Origin: a virus
Length of the DNA stretch: 28,856 bases
IMG/VR virus record: IMGVR_UViG_3300048011_000035
Coordinates: 1 to 28,856 of that record
Direction: 5' to 3' (one strand)
Position 1 is the first letter of the stretch. Each line of letters starts with the position of its first letter. A program made the translations under genes and the position numbers. Positions 9,082 to 17,460 of the stretch are shown here, piece after piece. Under the pieces are notes generated by a model. That model was not told the DNA's origin. It worked only from the letters and a program-made list of their open reading frames with translations, and searched no databases.

Positions 9082-11130
9082 TTACCTTTTTTTATAAGAA
9101 GGATTGTATTCATCCTTCATTTCTTTTTTTGCTTCTAATTTTGTCCACTGATCTCCGTACTGTGAGTCTTGGGTTTTTTCAGGGGGTAAAATTTTTCTTT
9201 GTTTAGCAGTTAAGTTCATTCTATCTGTAACATTACGTGCTTCTACTTCGCCTGAACTAAGTTCATAAATAATATATTCTTTTTCCTCTAAAGTCTTGAA
9301 CCCTAAAGGATCAAAGTATTTCTTAGGTTCTATAGGCTCTATAGGTTTTTTAGTTACAAGGCGTTTTAAGGTAGGTAGATCGTTATACTTATCTAAATCT
9401 CTTTTATATTGTTTTGAAGCTTTTCTGTAGTCTCTCCAAACTTGTTTACCTTTATCAGAATTAGAAGCTACTCTAACCATTACACTCACAGCATCAGTTT
9501 CAGGGGAAGTGCCAAGATCAAAATTTTCTGCTCGTTGTATCATATGTTGCATTTCATGAAGTATTGTTGACTTCCAAGCATCTTCACTTAACTCAGGATT
9601 CATAGAAATATAACCAAATTTTGGTTCAAAGTAAGCTAGTACTCCTTCATACTTTGAATTATTAAAGAATTTTTTATCTACTATAACGGGTACGTTTCTT
9701 AAATTTGGATACTGTTCAAATAAAATTGGGTGTTCTACAATTTCATCTAGACTAGTCCAAGTTTTTTCTATCTTATATCCAGGATTAGCATCTTCAAATG
9801 AAAGTTTTTCTTCGGGAGATAAATTGTAATACCTTGATTTTTCTGCTATAAAATCATCTATATCATAGCTAGGGTCTTCTCCTACAACAGTTAGGTTTTT
9901 ACTTTTTATATTAAGTTTTGAATCATCTATTTCAAACCTTAACATACCATCCCTACCTCTAAAATACTCACCATTATCTAAAGACTTTAAAGTCTTTTTA
10001 AAATATTTTGGATGTTCTATCATTAAAGATATTGCATTTGATTGGGCTGTTTGTGCTGTATCATTGTAAAATGTATACTCTGGACTCTTTAAAGCTATCT
10101 CAGGTATTTCTGGGCTTTTAGGATCTAACTTCTTAATCTTTTGTAACATATCAAAATCTAAATCAACTTCATCAGATAATACTTTTTGTTTAAAAACTTC
10201 AAACTCAGAGTTAAAAGAATTTGTAATCCTGTCTACATCAGGTGCATTTTTTGCATTAAGCCCACCAAAAATTCTTAATGAACCTTCAGGTACTTTAACT
10301 AAAGATGAACCTACACCCATACCAGCAGTAGCATCAAAGACATCAGCTAAATTTATATCATCACCAGATACTTTACCTATTGAAGCCCCTGATATTTTAG
10401 ATACTGTATCGTAAACTCCTTCAGCAACTGACTTACCTACACCATAAATTTGCCGTATACTAGGTAACTCAGCACCTTCTTCCCACCATTCTTTAGCCGC
10501 TTCAACTACAGGTTCAAGATTTTCTTTCCAACGTTCAGCACCTGTTCTATTATCTTCAGGTTTAGATGTACCAAATATAGTGTAGGTTTTACCTAGCCTA
10601 TCTATGAACATGTGTCCACCATCAGACTCACCTAAATACTTATCATCATCTCTTGCATCTAATAAACTCAGTGGTCTACTATCAAGATCGCTAACTGTAA
10701 TTGGAGCTACTAGTTCTTCTTGAACTTCTGTTTTATTCTTGTTAAGACCGAAAGCACTTTCTGTTTGATCTTTGAGACTAGCTGCCCCACCTTTGAAATA
10801 ACCATATGCTTCTCCTGTTTCTTTTCTAGTTTTTGATCTGTCTATAGCATAATCTATTGCATCTTTTTTAGATTTAAATTTAGGTAGTTTTTCTCCTGTA
10901 AGGTAATCTATAGGTCCATACTCTATAACATATTCCCTTAATTGATCTTCAGTATATTGATCACCACTTTCAGATACAGTTGGCATAGTATACCAATCCC
11001 CATCAACCTCAAATGTTGTAGATCTTTCAGAATAGTCTTCACCTGTCTTTGGATCATTCCAAATAATTCTACCAGATACTGTTTTATTTCCAGTATTATA
11101 TGGAGTCTGAGTAAGAGTTTTATCCCCCAT
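9082..11130 (-). CDS. Virion protein with HExxH zincin metallopeptidase motif
   Basis: This 682-aa protein has at least two recognisable parts. Residues about 15-90 carry the pattern SGRIIWNDPKTGEDYSE, then FEVDGDWYTMPTV, then QYTEDQL, a module seen at the N-terminus of phage internal proteins. The C-terminal third has LHEMQHMIQRAENF with HEMQH at residues 525-529 (bases 9558-9544), and about 100 residues later SSGEVEARNV (E628). That pair matches the zincin-like peptidase domain of large polyvalent phage proteins, in which the HExxH histidines and a distal Glu bind zinc. It overlaps the upstream 64-aa gene by 11 bases. It is probably packaged and ejected, and might cleave a host or virion protein; the substrate is unknown. 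Confidence 0.65.
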   Translation of the reverse strand: MGDKTLTQTPYNTGNKTVSGRIIWNDPKTGEDYSERSTTFEVDGDWYTMPTVSESGDQYTEDQLREYVIEYGPIDYLTGEKLPKFKSKKDAIDYAIDRSKTRKETGEAYGYFKGGAASLKDQTESAFGLNKNKTEVQEELVAPITVSDLDSRPLSLLDARDDDKYLGESDGGHMFIDRLGKTYTIFGTSKPEDNRTGAERWKENLEPVVEAAKEWWEEGAELPSIRQIYGVGKSVAEGVYDTVSKISGASIGKVSGDDINLADVFDATAGMGVGSSLVKVPEGSLRIFGGLNAKNAPDVDRITNSFNSEFEVFKQKVLSDEVDLDFDMLQKIKKLDPKSPEIPEIALKSPEYTFYNDTAQTAQSNAISLMIEHPKYFKKTLKSLDNGEYFRGRDGMLRFEIDDSKLNIKSKNLTVVGEDPSYDIDDFIAEKSRYYNLSPEEKLSFEDANPGYKIEKTWTSLDEIVEHPILFEQYPNLRNVPVIVDKKFFNNSKYEGVLAYFEPKFGYISMNPELSEDAWKSTILHEMQHMIQRAENFDLGTSPETDAVSVMVRVASNSDKGKQVWRDYRKASKQYKRDLDKYNDLPTLKRLVTKKPIEPIEPKKYFDPLGFKTLEEKEYIIYELSSGEVEARNVTDRMNLTAKQRKILPPEKTQDSQYGDQWTKLEAKKEMKDEYNPSYKKR

Positions 11131-11314
11131 TGACCTGATCTCTTAACTGTTTTATTTTACGTAAAGCAAATGCTTGTCCTTGTAATCTAAATAGTTCTTC
11201 TGCTCTACTAGACTGTTCCATTACTCTATGAACCTCTGAGATTCTTCTGTCTATTTCTTCTAGAAAAGAATCCCATAAAGCTTTATCATTTACAAAAGGT
11301 TTTAAATTATTCAT
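11120..11314 (-). CDS. Small helical protein following the portal
   Basis: This 64-aa protein starts in an ATGA overlap with the portal stop (11314-11311) and overlaps the next gene by 11 bases. It is almost fully helical (LWDSFLEEIDRRISEVHRVME... LRKIKQLRDQV), with heptad-like spacing. Short proteins of this type sit directly after portal genes in many podoviruses. No enzymatic motif is visible. A role in head assembly is inferred only from position. Confidence 0.65.
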   Translation of the reverse strand: MNNLKPFVNDKALWDSFLEEIDRRISEVHRVMEQSSRAEELFRLQGQAFALRKIKQLRDQVNGG

Positions 11315-13416
11315 GCAGCACCTTGTCCAGTATTAGCTGAAAAGCCAGGTTCTCCTGGAGTAGGCACTGAGCCTGTCCCTATAGTACCACCACCAGCTCC
11401 TGTAGGATCTCCTGCCTGTGCACCAGCTGGTCCACCTTGAGGCTGTCCTGGGGCTTCTGGTTGAGGCTCAGGAGGATTAGCTTCCTGCCACTTCTTAAGC
11501 ATCTCTGCTTGTATTGTAGCATCTGACATTGAATTAACTAATTTATCAGGGTCAAGTTCCATAGACTTAGCTATTTCACGAATGATGTAGTCCATCTTAG
11601 CAAATGGTGCTAGTACTGGATTCTGTACAACTTGTAAGAATTGCATTAGTCGTTGGCTACGTACTTCATTAGCCATTAAGCTTTCTGTACCACGAGCCTT
11701 AACATCAAGATCACCTTTGATCTCTTCATCATAATCAAACTGCATGTTGAAGTTAAAGAATGCTTTAGCCATAGGACCAAGTAAATAATCATCTACATTC
11801 TTGACTACATTACGTATACTTCCGTTAGCCGCAGACATAAGCATTGAGATGCCAGAAGCTGTACGGCCTACACCTGACACACCTGTTTGACCATGTGCGA
11901 AAGAAGGAAAGCCTGTTGATTCATCTGATAGTACACGAGCTTTATCAAACATCTGCATGTTTTCATTAGAAACATTTGGAAACTTAGTTCCAAAGATTGC
12001 TTGTCCAGGTGCTCCACCTTGTCGTCTAAAGACTTTTCCAGGGTATACAGATAGATCTTGACCTGGGGTTAAGTTAGTTTCATCAACCTCTATAATCATA
12101 TTACCAGATAAAGCAGCATTGTCAACAGCCATTCTCATGAAACCATTCATAAGAGTTTGAGTATCATCCATGTTTTCAGCAATACCTATACCAAATAAGC
12201 TATAAGGACTTACTTCATAAGGTACAGCATAGTATGGTATTAGTGTAGGTGTAAATGGATTCATTACTAAACGTAATACTTGACCATTACAAATCCAGAT
12301 GTTTACTGAGACTTGATCTAAATCTTTAAGATCACTTGGTATATCTACATCATGTCCTTCAAGAACTTCTGTATCTACATTACCCCAAAACTCTAGAACT
12401 TCATAACGTTCTGCTTTAGCCTCATTAGAGTCATCTTCCATAGCTTGTTCCCACCACTCTTTAGTGTAGGACTCACCCATGTTTACTGCTGTATCTATAG
12501 CATTTTTACGGAAGAAAGGTCTACGTTTAAGCGCACGTATTTGAGTACGTGACATCTTATGACGTTCTATTATATACTCTGCTTCATCCATGTTAGCTGC
12601 ATCTGGATCAGGATAAAAGTTCCATATAGATACAGATGAGGTTTGAGGTACTGTTTTAATTAGAGGTGTATATTCACCTTCTTCGTATTTAGGATATTCT
12701 TTATCTACAGCAAAGGGCCCTTTCATTACTCCTGTACCAAATAAGGCACACTCAAAGGCAGCAACTCTTAGTTGTTTGTTTGCATTAGACTCTTCTAATT
12801 GATCATGGATTTTCTTTTCCATTTTCTTTGCAGAAACCATAGCAGGGTGTATAGTAATTTCAGTAGCAGTTCTACCATTACCTTCTTCAAGAATATCAAC
12901 TACAGGTGCTAACTTATTTTTAGAACCTGCTAGACGTTCCTGCAGATCTATTACAGTTTCACCTGGACGTAACTGCATTTCTTCTGGGCCAAACTCTTCT
13001 TTGGCTTTACGCATATCATCATTAGACTCAAAGAATACTGAGTCTGCTACACCTTCAGGTAGTGTAGTAGGGTCAACTGTAATAGGGAACTTACTGTTAC
13101 CAAAGAGTACATCTACTATTTGACCATAAGCAGCTAGTACTTTAGTCTTAGTAACTTTAACAAACACCCTAGACTTTTCTGTAGAAGTAAACTGGACATC
13201 TGGTCCATATAAACCACGATAGTTACGGTAGGCTTGTACCCAACGTTTTTCTTCGTTCTCACGAGCAGTGGAAGCTTTAGTATAATGATCTTGTACTAAA
13301 CCAACTACAGTTCCTGAAAGTGGATCAGAATAATTATCTTCATCCATGTCTTCTATAGCATTAGCCTCTACTGAGTCCATTGCCATTTCATTTTCAAAGA
13401 TTTCATCTTCTTCCAT
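11311..13416 (-). CDS. Portal protein
   Basis: This 701-aa protein begins at an ATG eight bases after AGGA, which overlaps the large terminase stop (TAAGGA). The sequence fits large podovirus portals: an acidic N-terminus, a wing region (EEKRWVQAYRNYRGLYG), AFECALFGTGVMKGPF, the aromatic segment SVSIWNFYPDPDA, the stem/clip region with YEVSPYSLFGIGIAENMDD and TLMNGFMRMAVDNAALSG, and a helical crown before a Pro/Gly/Gln-rich C-terminal tail (about residues 645-701). It forms the dodecameric DNA entry channel and motor base. Its position after the terminase and before internal protein genes supports the call. Confidence 0.88.
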   Translation of the reverse strand: MEEDEIFENEMAMDSVEANAIEDMDEDNYSDPLSGTVVGLVQDHYTKASTARENEEKRWVQAYRNYRGLYGPDVQFTSTEKSRVFVKVTKTKVLAAYGQIVDVLFGNSKFPITVDPTTLPEGVADSVFFESNDDMRKAKEEFGPEEMQLRPGETVIDLQERLAGSKNKLAPVVDILEEGNGRTATEITIHPAMVSAKKMEKKIHDQLEESNANKQLRVAAFECALFGTGVMKGPFAVDKEYPKYEEGEYTPLIKTVPQTSSVSIWNFYPDPDAANMDEAEYIIERHKMSRTQIRALKRRPFFRKNAIDTAVNMGESYTKEWWEQAMEDDSNEAKAERYEVLEFWGNVDTEVLEGHDVDIPSDLKDLDQVSVNIWICNGQVLRLVMNPFTPTLIPYYAVPYEVSPYSLFGIGIAENMDDTQTLMNGFMRMAVDNAALSGNMIIEVDETNLTPGQDLSVYPGKVFRRQGGAPGQAIFGTKFPNVSNENMQMFDKARVLSDESTGFPSFAHGQTGVSGVGRTASGISMLMSAANGSIRNVVKNVDDYLLGPMAKAFFNFNMQFDYDEEIKGDLDVKARGTESLMANEVRSQRLMQFLQVVQNPVLAPFAKMDYIIREIAKSMELDPDKLVNSMSDATIQAEMLKKWQEANPPEPQPEAPGQPQGGPAGAQAGDPTGAGGGTIGTGSVPTPGEPGFSANTGQGAA

Positions 13417-13425
13417 TGCTTTTCC

Positions 13426-14946
13426 TTAATAACCGAAAGTTGGGTCGCTGGCTTGAAAACCTGAGTTAGATGTAGGATCATAATCAAATAAACTACTTCT
13501 AGGTCTTGTCATTATTCCGTACCTTAATGCATCGTACAGGTGATCTTCAGCATGTGTATCTACATCTTCTGGATTCTTTTTATCTAAAGGTATAGAAGGT
13601 AATTGAGATATAGTATGAGAGCATGTATTAAAAAATACTAGTCTAGGTTCTTCTGTAAACTCATCAACTTGTAGTCTTCTGTGTAATTCGTTCTTACCTG
13701 CTACACGAGATCCTCTTGATCTATCTGCTGGTCTCCACCTACACCCACGCATTATCATCTGTTCTGCTAGAGATGGTCCAGTATCACCACGTTTATGCCA
13801 CAAAGAACTATCAAGCACACCATAACGTATTTTTTCAAACTGTTCAACATCTAATATCATATCTGCTAAATCAGTAGCAATAACTTTAGATACATACATC
13901 TCTCGATAAACAATCAGTTGTTCATCAGGTGATACTGCTATCCAAACAACTCCAGTATACGAACCATAACCATAGTCACATGCTCTAAACTTAGGCCAGT
14001 TATCAGGAATATCAAATGGTTCAATTACATGTATCTGTCTGTTGAACTCTGGGAAGGCTGCACCTTCATTAATATCCCAATCACCTTCAAGTAACTGCCT
14101 TCGCTGATGCTCAGGTAACGACAGTAGGTTTGCCTCGTACATACCATCATCAGCTAAGTAAGGATTATCAAACAAAGTAGCAGGTATAAACCTACGTTTG
14201 AATAATGGTTCACCTTCTTTGCTATGACCTTTAGGCCACTCAATAACATCACCTGTTTCAGGATCTGTAGCCCAGAAAGCCTTATTAGGTACTTCAGGGT
14301 CGATGAAAGTCTTCTTTACCCATTGATGACCTGGGCCACCTGGGTTGGATGTTGCTCTCATGTGGAGAGGTAGACCCGATTGTTTAGTTGTACGTAGCCT
14401 TGAACGCATATAGTTCCAAGGATACGGTGTAGGCCACTGTGTCATCTCGTCAAAGCCAATCCAATTAAAGGCCTGACCTTGATATCTCATTACATCATCA
14501 TCTCTATCTAGATATGACATCCATAATGTCGCACCTGATGGTGCAATCCAAGTTTTATCTCTTTCCATAAACTTAATCCCAGGTATTGCTTTGGGATATA
14601 GTTGTTTAGATACAGATATAAGCTCTCTTAACTCCTCTGTACTTCTACGTACTAGCAACATAGTTGCATGAGGGTTGTTTAGAAAGCGTACAGGGTCAGC
14701 AATCATAGCATATGACTTGCCACCCCCAGCAGAACCACCATAAAGTACCTCTTGTTCTGTAGATGCTAGGAAATCTGTCTGTGGACCTTCGTTAGGTTCA
14801 AAGATTATGTTCCTTGTAGCTTTCTCTACGTCAATCGGTGGTGATTTCACCTGCGCTGGTGCTAGTTCCTTTTGGGACTCTTGCACCGATACGTTGTCTT
14901 TCGAGCTTTTCCGCTTTTTCTGCGGCTTTTTTGTACTTTTCTGCAT
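13426..14946 (-). CDS. terL: Terminase large subunit (ATPase/nuclease)
   Basis: With the ATG at 14946 the protein is 506 aa. Walker A is GGSAGGGKS (about 70-78), Walker B ends IGFDEM (Asp-Glu about 166-167), and the coupling motif is ATSNPGG (about 198-204). The RNase H-like nuclease acids are CDYG (about D324), LDSSLWH (about D379) and the late DTHAEDHLYDALRYG. The motor translocates DNA into the prohead and cuts the concatemer. The start is uncertain. The frame is open back to 15042 (GTG), and none of the starts at 15042, 15015, 14946 or 14886 (GTG) has a good ribosome site. Any start upstream of 14833 overlaps the preceding gene in the +1 frame. Confidence 0.9.
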   Translation of the reverse strand: MQKSTKKPQKKRKSSKDNVSVQESQKELAPAQVKSPPIDVEKATRNIIFEPNEGPQTDFLASTEQEVLYGGSAGGGKSYAMIADPVRFLNNPHATMLLVRRSTEELRELISVSKQLYPKAIPGIKFMERDKTWIAPSGATLWMSYLDRDDDVMRYQGQAFNWIGFDEMTQWPTPYPWNYMRSRLRTTKQSGLPLHMRATSNPGGPGHQWVKKTFIDPEVPNKAFWATDPETGDVIEWPKGHSKEGEPLFKRRFIPATLFDNPYLADDGMYEANLLSLPEHQRRQLLEGDWDINEGAAFPEFNRQIHVIEPFDIPDNWPKFRACDYGYGSYTGVVWIAVSPDEQLIVYREMYVSKVIATDLADMILDVEQFEKIRYGVLDSSLWHKRGDTGPSLAEQMIMRGCRWRPADRSRGSRVAGKNELHRRLQVDEFTEEPRLVFFNTCSHTISQLPSIPLDKKNPEDVDTHAEDHLYDALRYGIMTRPRSSLFDYDPTSNSGFQASDPTFGY

Positions 14947-15265
14947 AGAAGCGTTGGATTGAAGCTTCTTTCTTACGTTTTTGTTCAAGTTTAACCCTCT
15001 GCATAAGACCCACATGAGAGATATAACGTTCTGAAGTAGCACTTAGCCAATTAGAAACTTCACGTAGGCTATATTGCTTAAGATACTTCTTAGCTTGTTC
15101 GAATAATTCTAACTCTTCTGGGATTGGTAACAGTATATCAGAGTCATTGGGGTCTTGTCTATAGCCAAATGGTATAACTCTACCTACTCTTACTACTGGT
15201 AGCCAATCAAACTCACCTTCAGCTTTTTCTGGCTTAGGTAACTGCCAAGTTTTATTAGTCTTCAT
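14831..15265 (-). CDS. HTH/coiled-coil protein between terminase subunits
   Basis: This 144-aa protein starts at ATG 15265 (MKTNKTWQL), overlapping the small terminase stop by 11 bases. A TTG at 15313 would add 16 residues but overlaps more. After a segment GRVIPFGYRQDPNDSDILLP comes a helix-turn-helix-like stretch (QYSLREVSNWLSATSERYIS) reminiscent of the C-terminal DNA-binding domain of serine recombinases, without any recombinase catalytic domain. A Lys/Glu-rich coiled coil (about residues 90-125) follows. Its place between terminase genes suggests DNA recognition or a packaging accessory role; this is an inference. Confidence 0.7.
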   Translation of the reverse strand: MKTNKTWQLPKPEKAEGEFDWLPVVRVGRVIPFGYRQDPNDSDILLPIPEELELFEQAKKYLKQYSLREVSNWLSATSERYISHVGLMQRVKLEQKRKKEASIQRFYAEKYKKAAEKAEKLERQRIGARVPKGTSTSAGEITTD

Positions 15266-15620
15266 CTGATTTAGGAGGTAATATAAACAAAGGACTCTCT
15301 GCTTTAACCTCAACCTTATCTGTTTTTACAAAGCCAGCTCGATCTAGTAGATCTTTTGCAGCTGCCATCTTTTCTTTATTACCCAAGTCAGTTGGGTTTT
15401 CCATTACGTCTAGCATAGAGTATGCAGCTTGAGGACCACGAGTAGCTATAAGACTCTTAGTCCTCTCTGCAATCTCTGCTTCTAGAGTTTTCATTATACT
15501 AGCTGAAGATGTACCTTCGGCATACCCTGCAAGTTTAATTGCTTGCATGGTATTACCTCTGGCATCCCCAAATAATGCTTCAAGAAACATTTCTTGTTTT
15601 TCTGTAAGGTTACGAGCCAT
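15255..15620 (-). CDS. terS: Terminase small subunit
   Basis: This 121-aa protein begins with LTEKQEMFLEALFGDARGNTMQAIKLAGYAEGTS, the N-terminal helix-turn-helix of small terminases (ExLxxL followed by an A..AGY turn), then a helical oligomerisation region (EAEIAERTKSLIATRGP). It recognises packaging-site DNA and loads the large subunit. The ribosome site GGAGA lies inside the 3' end of the overlapping DUF1127 gene, so the two are coupled. Usual TerS length is 120-190 aa. Confidence 0.8.
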   Translation of the reverse strand: MARNLTEKQEMFLEALFGDARGNTMQAIKLAGYAEGTSSASIMKTLEAEIAERTKSLIATRGPQAAYSMLDVMENPTDLGNKEKMAAAKDLLDRAGFVKTDKVEVKAESPLFILPPKSDED

Positions 15621-15774
15621 TTATTCTCCGTTTGATATCGTATCTTGATACACCGATATCTTTTAATTCTCTATCAGTTAAGTGTGTAAGTAACCACAAA
15701 TCTGCTCTAGCCTGTTGTGATTTTTGTATTGAATCGTGTAAGGCTCTAAGCCAAATTGAAAATGTTTTAAACAT
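15610..15774 (-). CDS. DUF1127-like miniprotein
   Basis: This 54-aa gene starts at ATG 15774, six bases after GGAGA, and ends at TAA 15612-15610 inside the start of the small terminase. The C-terminal half reads THLTDRELKDIGVSRYDIKR, matching the DUF1127 (YjiS-like) signature L(S/T)DREL(K/R)DIG(L/V)SR. DUF1127 proteins are small, common in alpha- and gammaproteobacteria, and have been linked to RNA binding and nutrient-responsive regulation in some hosts. In a phage late operon it may be a captured host regulator. The gene is short and easily missed. Confidence 0.75.
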   Translation of the reverse strand: MFKTFSIWLRALHDSIQKSQQARADLWLLTHLTDRELKDIGVSRYDIKRRINGS

Positions 15775-15839
15775 ATAAGTTCTCCAGTGTGATACTACAA
15801 GACATTTGTAGTTTACTGAAGACTAGTTTTACACAAACA

Positions 15840-15868
15840 GTTATATCATACTATAGATAATAATGCAA
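15840..15868 (-). promoter_or_regulatory. Extended -10 promoter candidate for the DUF1127-terminase-portal group
   Basis: On the minus strand TGATATAACT (TG at 15848-15847, TATAAC at 15845-15840) forms an extended -10. A poor -35, TTGCAT (15868-15863), is 17 bases upstream. The -10 TATAACT is identical to that of the two other late promoter candidates. It lies 66 bases before the DUF1127 start, in a gap with no other gene. Confidence 0.5.
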
Positions 15869-15880
15869 CCCCGTTATGCT

Positions 15881-16243
15881 TTAACGTGTCGGATTATAAA
15901 ATTCTCTACAAGATATTAGTACTTCCATAGTATTAGTTGTCTCACCATATGCAACAATCTTATCCCCTGCATGAAGATGTAATACCCCAGCACCAAATAT
16001 GTTTTCTGCTGAGTTACCTGCTATAGTATGATTCTTAAGCACATAATGATAAGTAGTATCATCTTTATGGTAGAACTGTAGATAAACTTTCTTAGAAGAG
16101 TTATTGTTATTAGCTACGTGTAATAAGTCCACTGTTGCATCATGAAATGGTGGACAAGTATACACAAGAGTAGCGTTAGCACCTGTAGTAGTAGATGCTA
16201 CTGTTACTGCTTCTGTAGCTGTAGAGTAGGCTGTTTCAACCAT
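15881..16243 (-). CDS. Small beta-rich virion protein, function unknown
   Basis: This 120-aa protein starts directly against the stop of the 89-aa gene. It has a Thr/Ala-rich N-terminus and alternating hydrophobic strands (VDLLHVANNNNSSKKVYLQF, HAGDKIVAYGET), with no membrane segment or enzymatic motif. Similar short beta-sandwich-like proteins occur near structural genes of marine phages as decoration or neck components. That role is inferred. It ends just upstream of a promoter candidate. Confidence 0.55.
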   Translation of the reverse strand: MVETAYSTATEAVTVASTTTGANATLVYTCPPFHDATVDLLHVANNNNSSKKVYLQFYHKDDTTYHYVLKNHTIAGNSAENIFGAGVLHLHAGDKIVAYGETTNTMEVLISCREFYNPTR

Positions 16244-16513
16244 TTAATCTTTACTTCCTACAGTCTTTGTTGTCCAAGCTTCATTCTCAGGAGTTGTTGG
16301 ATCATCCTTTACAAAATGCCCCGACTTAGTTCGAGCACGTACTTTTTTAGTTACGACAGAAGATAATATCTCTTGTACTCTGGAATCAGTACACCAATAA
16401 GAACCATAAGGATCTAAAGCAGCTAGTACATCACCCATTTTAGTAGTGACGTTTTCAGAAGTTACTAAGTAACCACACTCTTCTAACGGTTCTTTATAAT
16501 CCTCAAAGTTCAT
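16244..16513 (-). CDS. Hypothetical protein (89 aa)
   Basis: This 89-aa protein begins MNFEDYKEPLEECGYLV and ends KTKxxARTKSGHFVKDDPTTPENEAW. The basic TKSGHFVKDDPxTP ending recurs in small late proteins of marine phages. No domain of known function is recognised. It sits seven bases after the DUF5872-like gene and abuts the beta-rich protein gene, so it is part of the same transcript. Confidence 0.55.
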   Translation of the reverse strand: MNFEDYKEPLEECGYLVTSENVTTKMGDVLAALDPYGSYWCTDSRVQEILSSVVTKKVRARTKSGHFVKDDPTTPENEAWTTKTVGSKD

Positions 16514-16520
16514 TATCTAT

Positions 16521-16976
16521 TTATCCTTTATAAGATGCACCGCATTTAGCCATGCCACCTTTGTTATAACCCATTTTCTTAGCTACTTTAGGTGCAGCTT
16601 TCTTTAAGGCTTTCATACCTTTATTAGGTTTAGCCATACCACCGTGCATATACCCAGACTTTTTCTTCATGTCTGAATCCTTCATCATTGTGCCATCAGG
16701 CATTTTGTGATAACCTTTTTTCATAGTAAGTCCGCCTTTCGAAGCTCTAAATTTTTTAGTTTTTTCTGCAATTTTCTTTGGTTGTTTTACAAATTGTTTT
16801 CCTGCTGCTGTGCCTTTACGTTTAGCTGCACTAGTAGCTGCATATTCTGCTGGGGTTAAAGCTTCTCTTGCTTTTTTAGGGAGATAACGTTCTCCTGTTT
16901 TAGCACTAGGCTTACCGCTTTTAGTTCCCCACTTTTCTTTAGTCCACTTCTTAAGTGACTTCTGAGAAGCTTTCAT
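16521..16976 (-). CDS. Lys-rich DUF5872-like protein with GGMAK tail
   Basis: This 151-aa basic protein has an N-terminal part LKKWTKEKWGTKSGKPSAKT followed by GERYLPKKAREALTPAEYAA, a conserved module in marine phages and their hosts that I recall as DUF5872. The C-terminal half is low in complexity, with GYHKMPDGTMMKD and two GGMAK motifs (HGGMAKPNKG and KGGMAKCG). It starts in an ATGA overlap with the upstream 65-aa gene. High charge suggests nucleic acid binding or packaging into the head, but neither is shown. Confidence 0.6.
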   Translation of the reverse strand: MKASQKSLKKWTKEKWGTKSGKPSAKTGERYLPKKAREALTPAEYAATSAAKRKGTAAGKQFVKQPKKIAEKTKKFRASKGGLTMKKGYHKMPDGTMMKDSDMKKKSGYMHGGMAKPNKGMKALKKAAPKVAKKMGYNKGGMAKCGASYKG

Positions 16977-17170
16977 GTCTTTCTATAACCTCCACCAGCT
17001 TTTTTATACTGTAGGGCTAGCATTTGTGCTTTACGTGCAGACCACTGACCTGCTTTACCACCCTTAGTACCTGCTTTAATTTTACTAAATAATCTCTTAC
17101 GTAATGCAGGTTTTGTATAATTACCTGCTTCGTTTACTCTAGATTTTGATTTAGGTTTAGCCATTACCAT
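16973..17170 (-). CDS. Small basic protein (65 aa)
   Basis: This Lys/Arg-rich protein contains NEAGNYTKPALRKRLFSKIK and GKAGQWSARKAQMLALQYK, both well conserved in marine phages as I recall. The third codon (ATG 17164) is an alternative start that would remove most of the overlap with the 98-aa gene. No membrane segment is seen. It may bind DNA or RNA by composition. Confidence 0.6.
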   Translation of the reverse strand: MVMAKPKSKSRVNEAGNYTKPALRKRLFSKIKAGTKGGKAGQWSARKAQMLALQYKKAGGGYRKT

Positions 17171-17460
17171 TTAACCTTATCTGCCCAATAGGCTGCTGAC
17201 ATCTTGCCCTTCTTAATATTCTTGGCATGTCTAGACTTAAATGATTTTCTTTTCTTCTTCATCCTATCAGATTCACCAGACTTAGGTTTACCTGCTGTAG
17301 ATGCACCTTGTTCTCCAAAACGAATAAGTTTATATTTTCCACCCTCTGATGCCATAACGACATGAGACTTAGTAGCATGGTCAGGAGTACGCTTAGGTTT
17401 ATTCACGCCTTTAAGATTAAGACGTTTCATAGTTGCTTTGACTCGATCAGGGACTGCCAT
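17164..17460 (-). CDS. Small basic protein (98 aa), marine-phage family
   Basis: The protein has SHVVMASEGGKYKLIRFGEQ followed by a Lys-rich segment and ends RHAKNIKKGKMSAAYWADKVKW, a pattern I recall as recurrent in marine phage genomes. Its start overlaps the endolysin stop by one base (TAATG). The function is unknown; the compact N-terminal beta portion plus basic tail could be a small nucleic acid-binding or virion protein. Confidence 0.6.
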   Translation of the reverse strand: MAVPDRVKATMKRLNLKGVNKPKRTPDHATKSHVVMASEGGKYKLIRFGEQGASTAGKPKSGESDRMKKKRKSFKSRHAKNIKKGKMSAAYWADKVKW

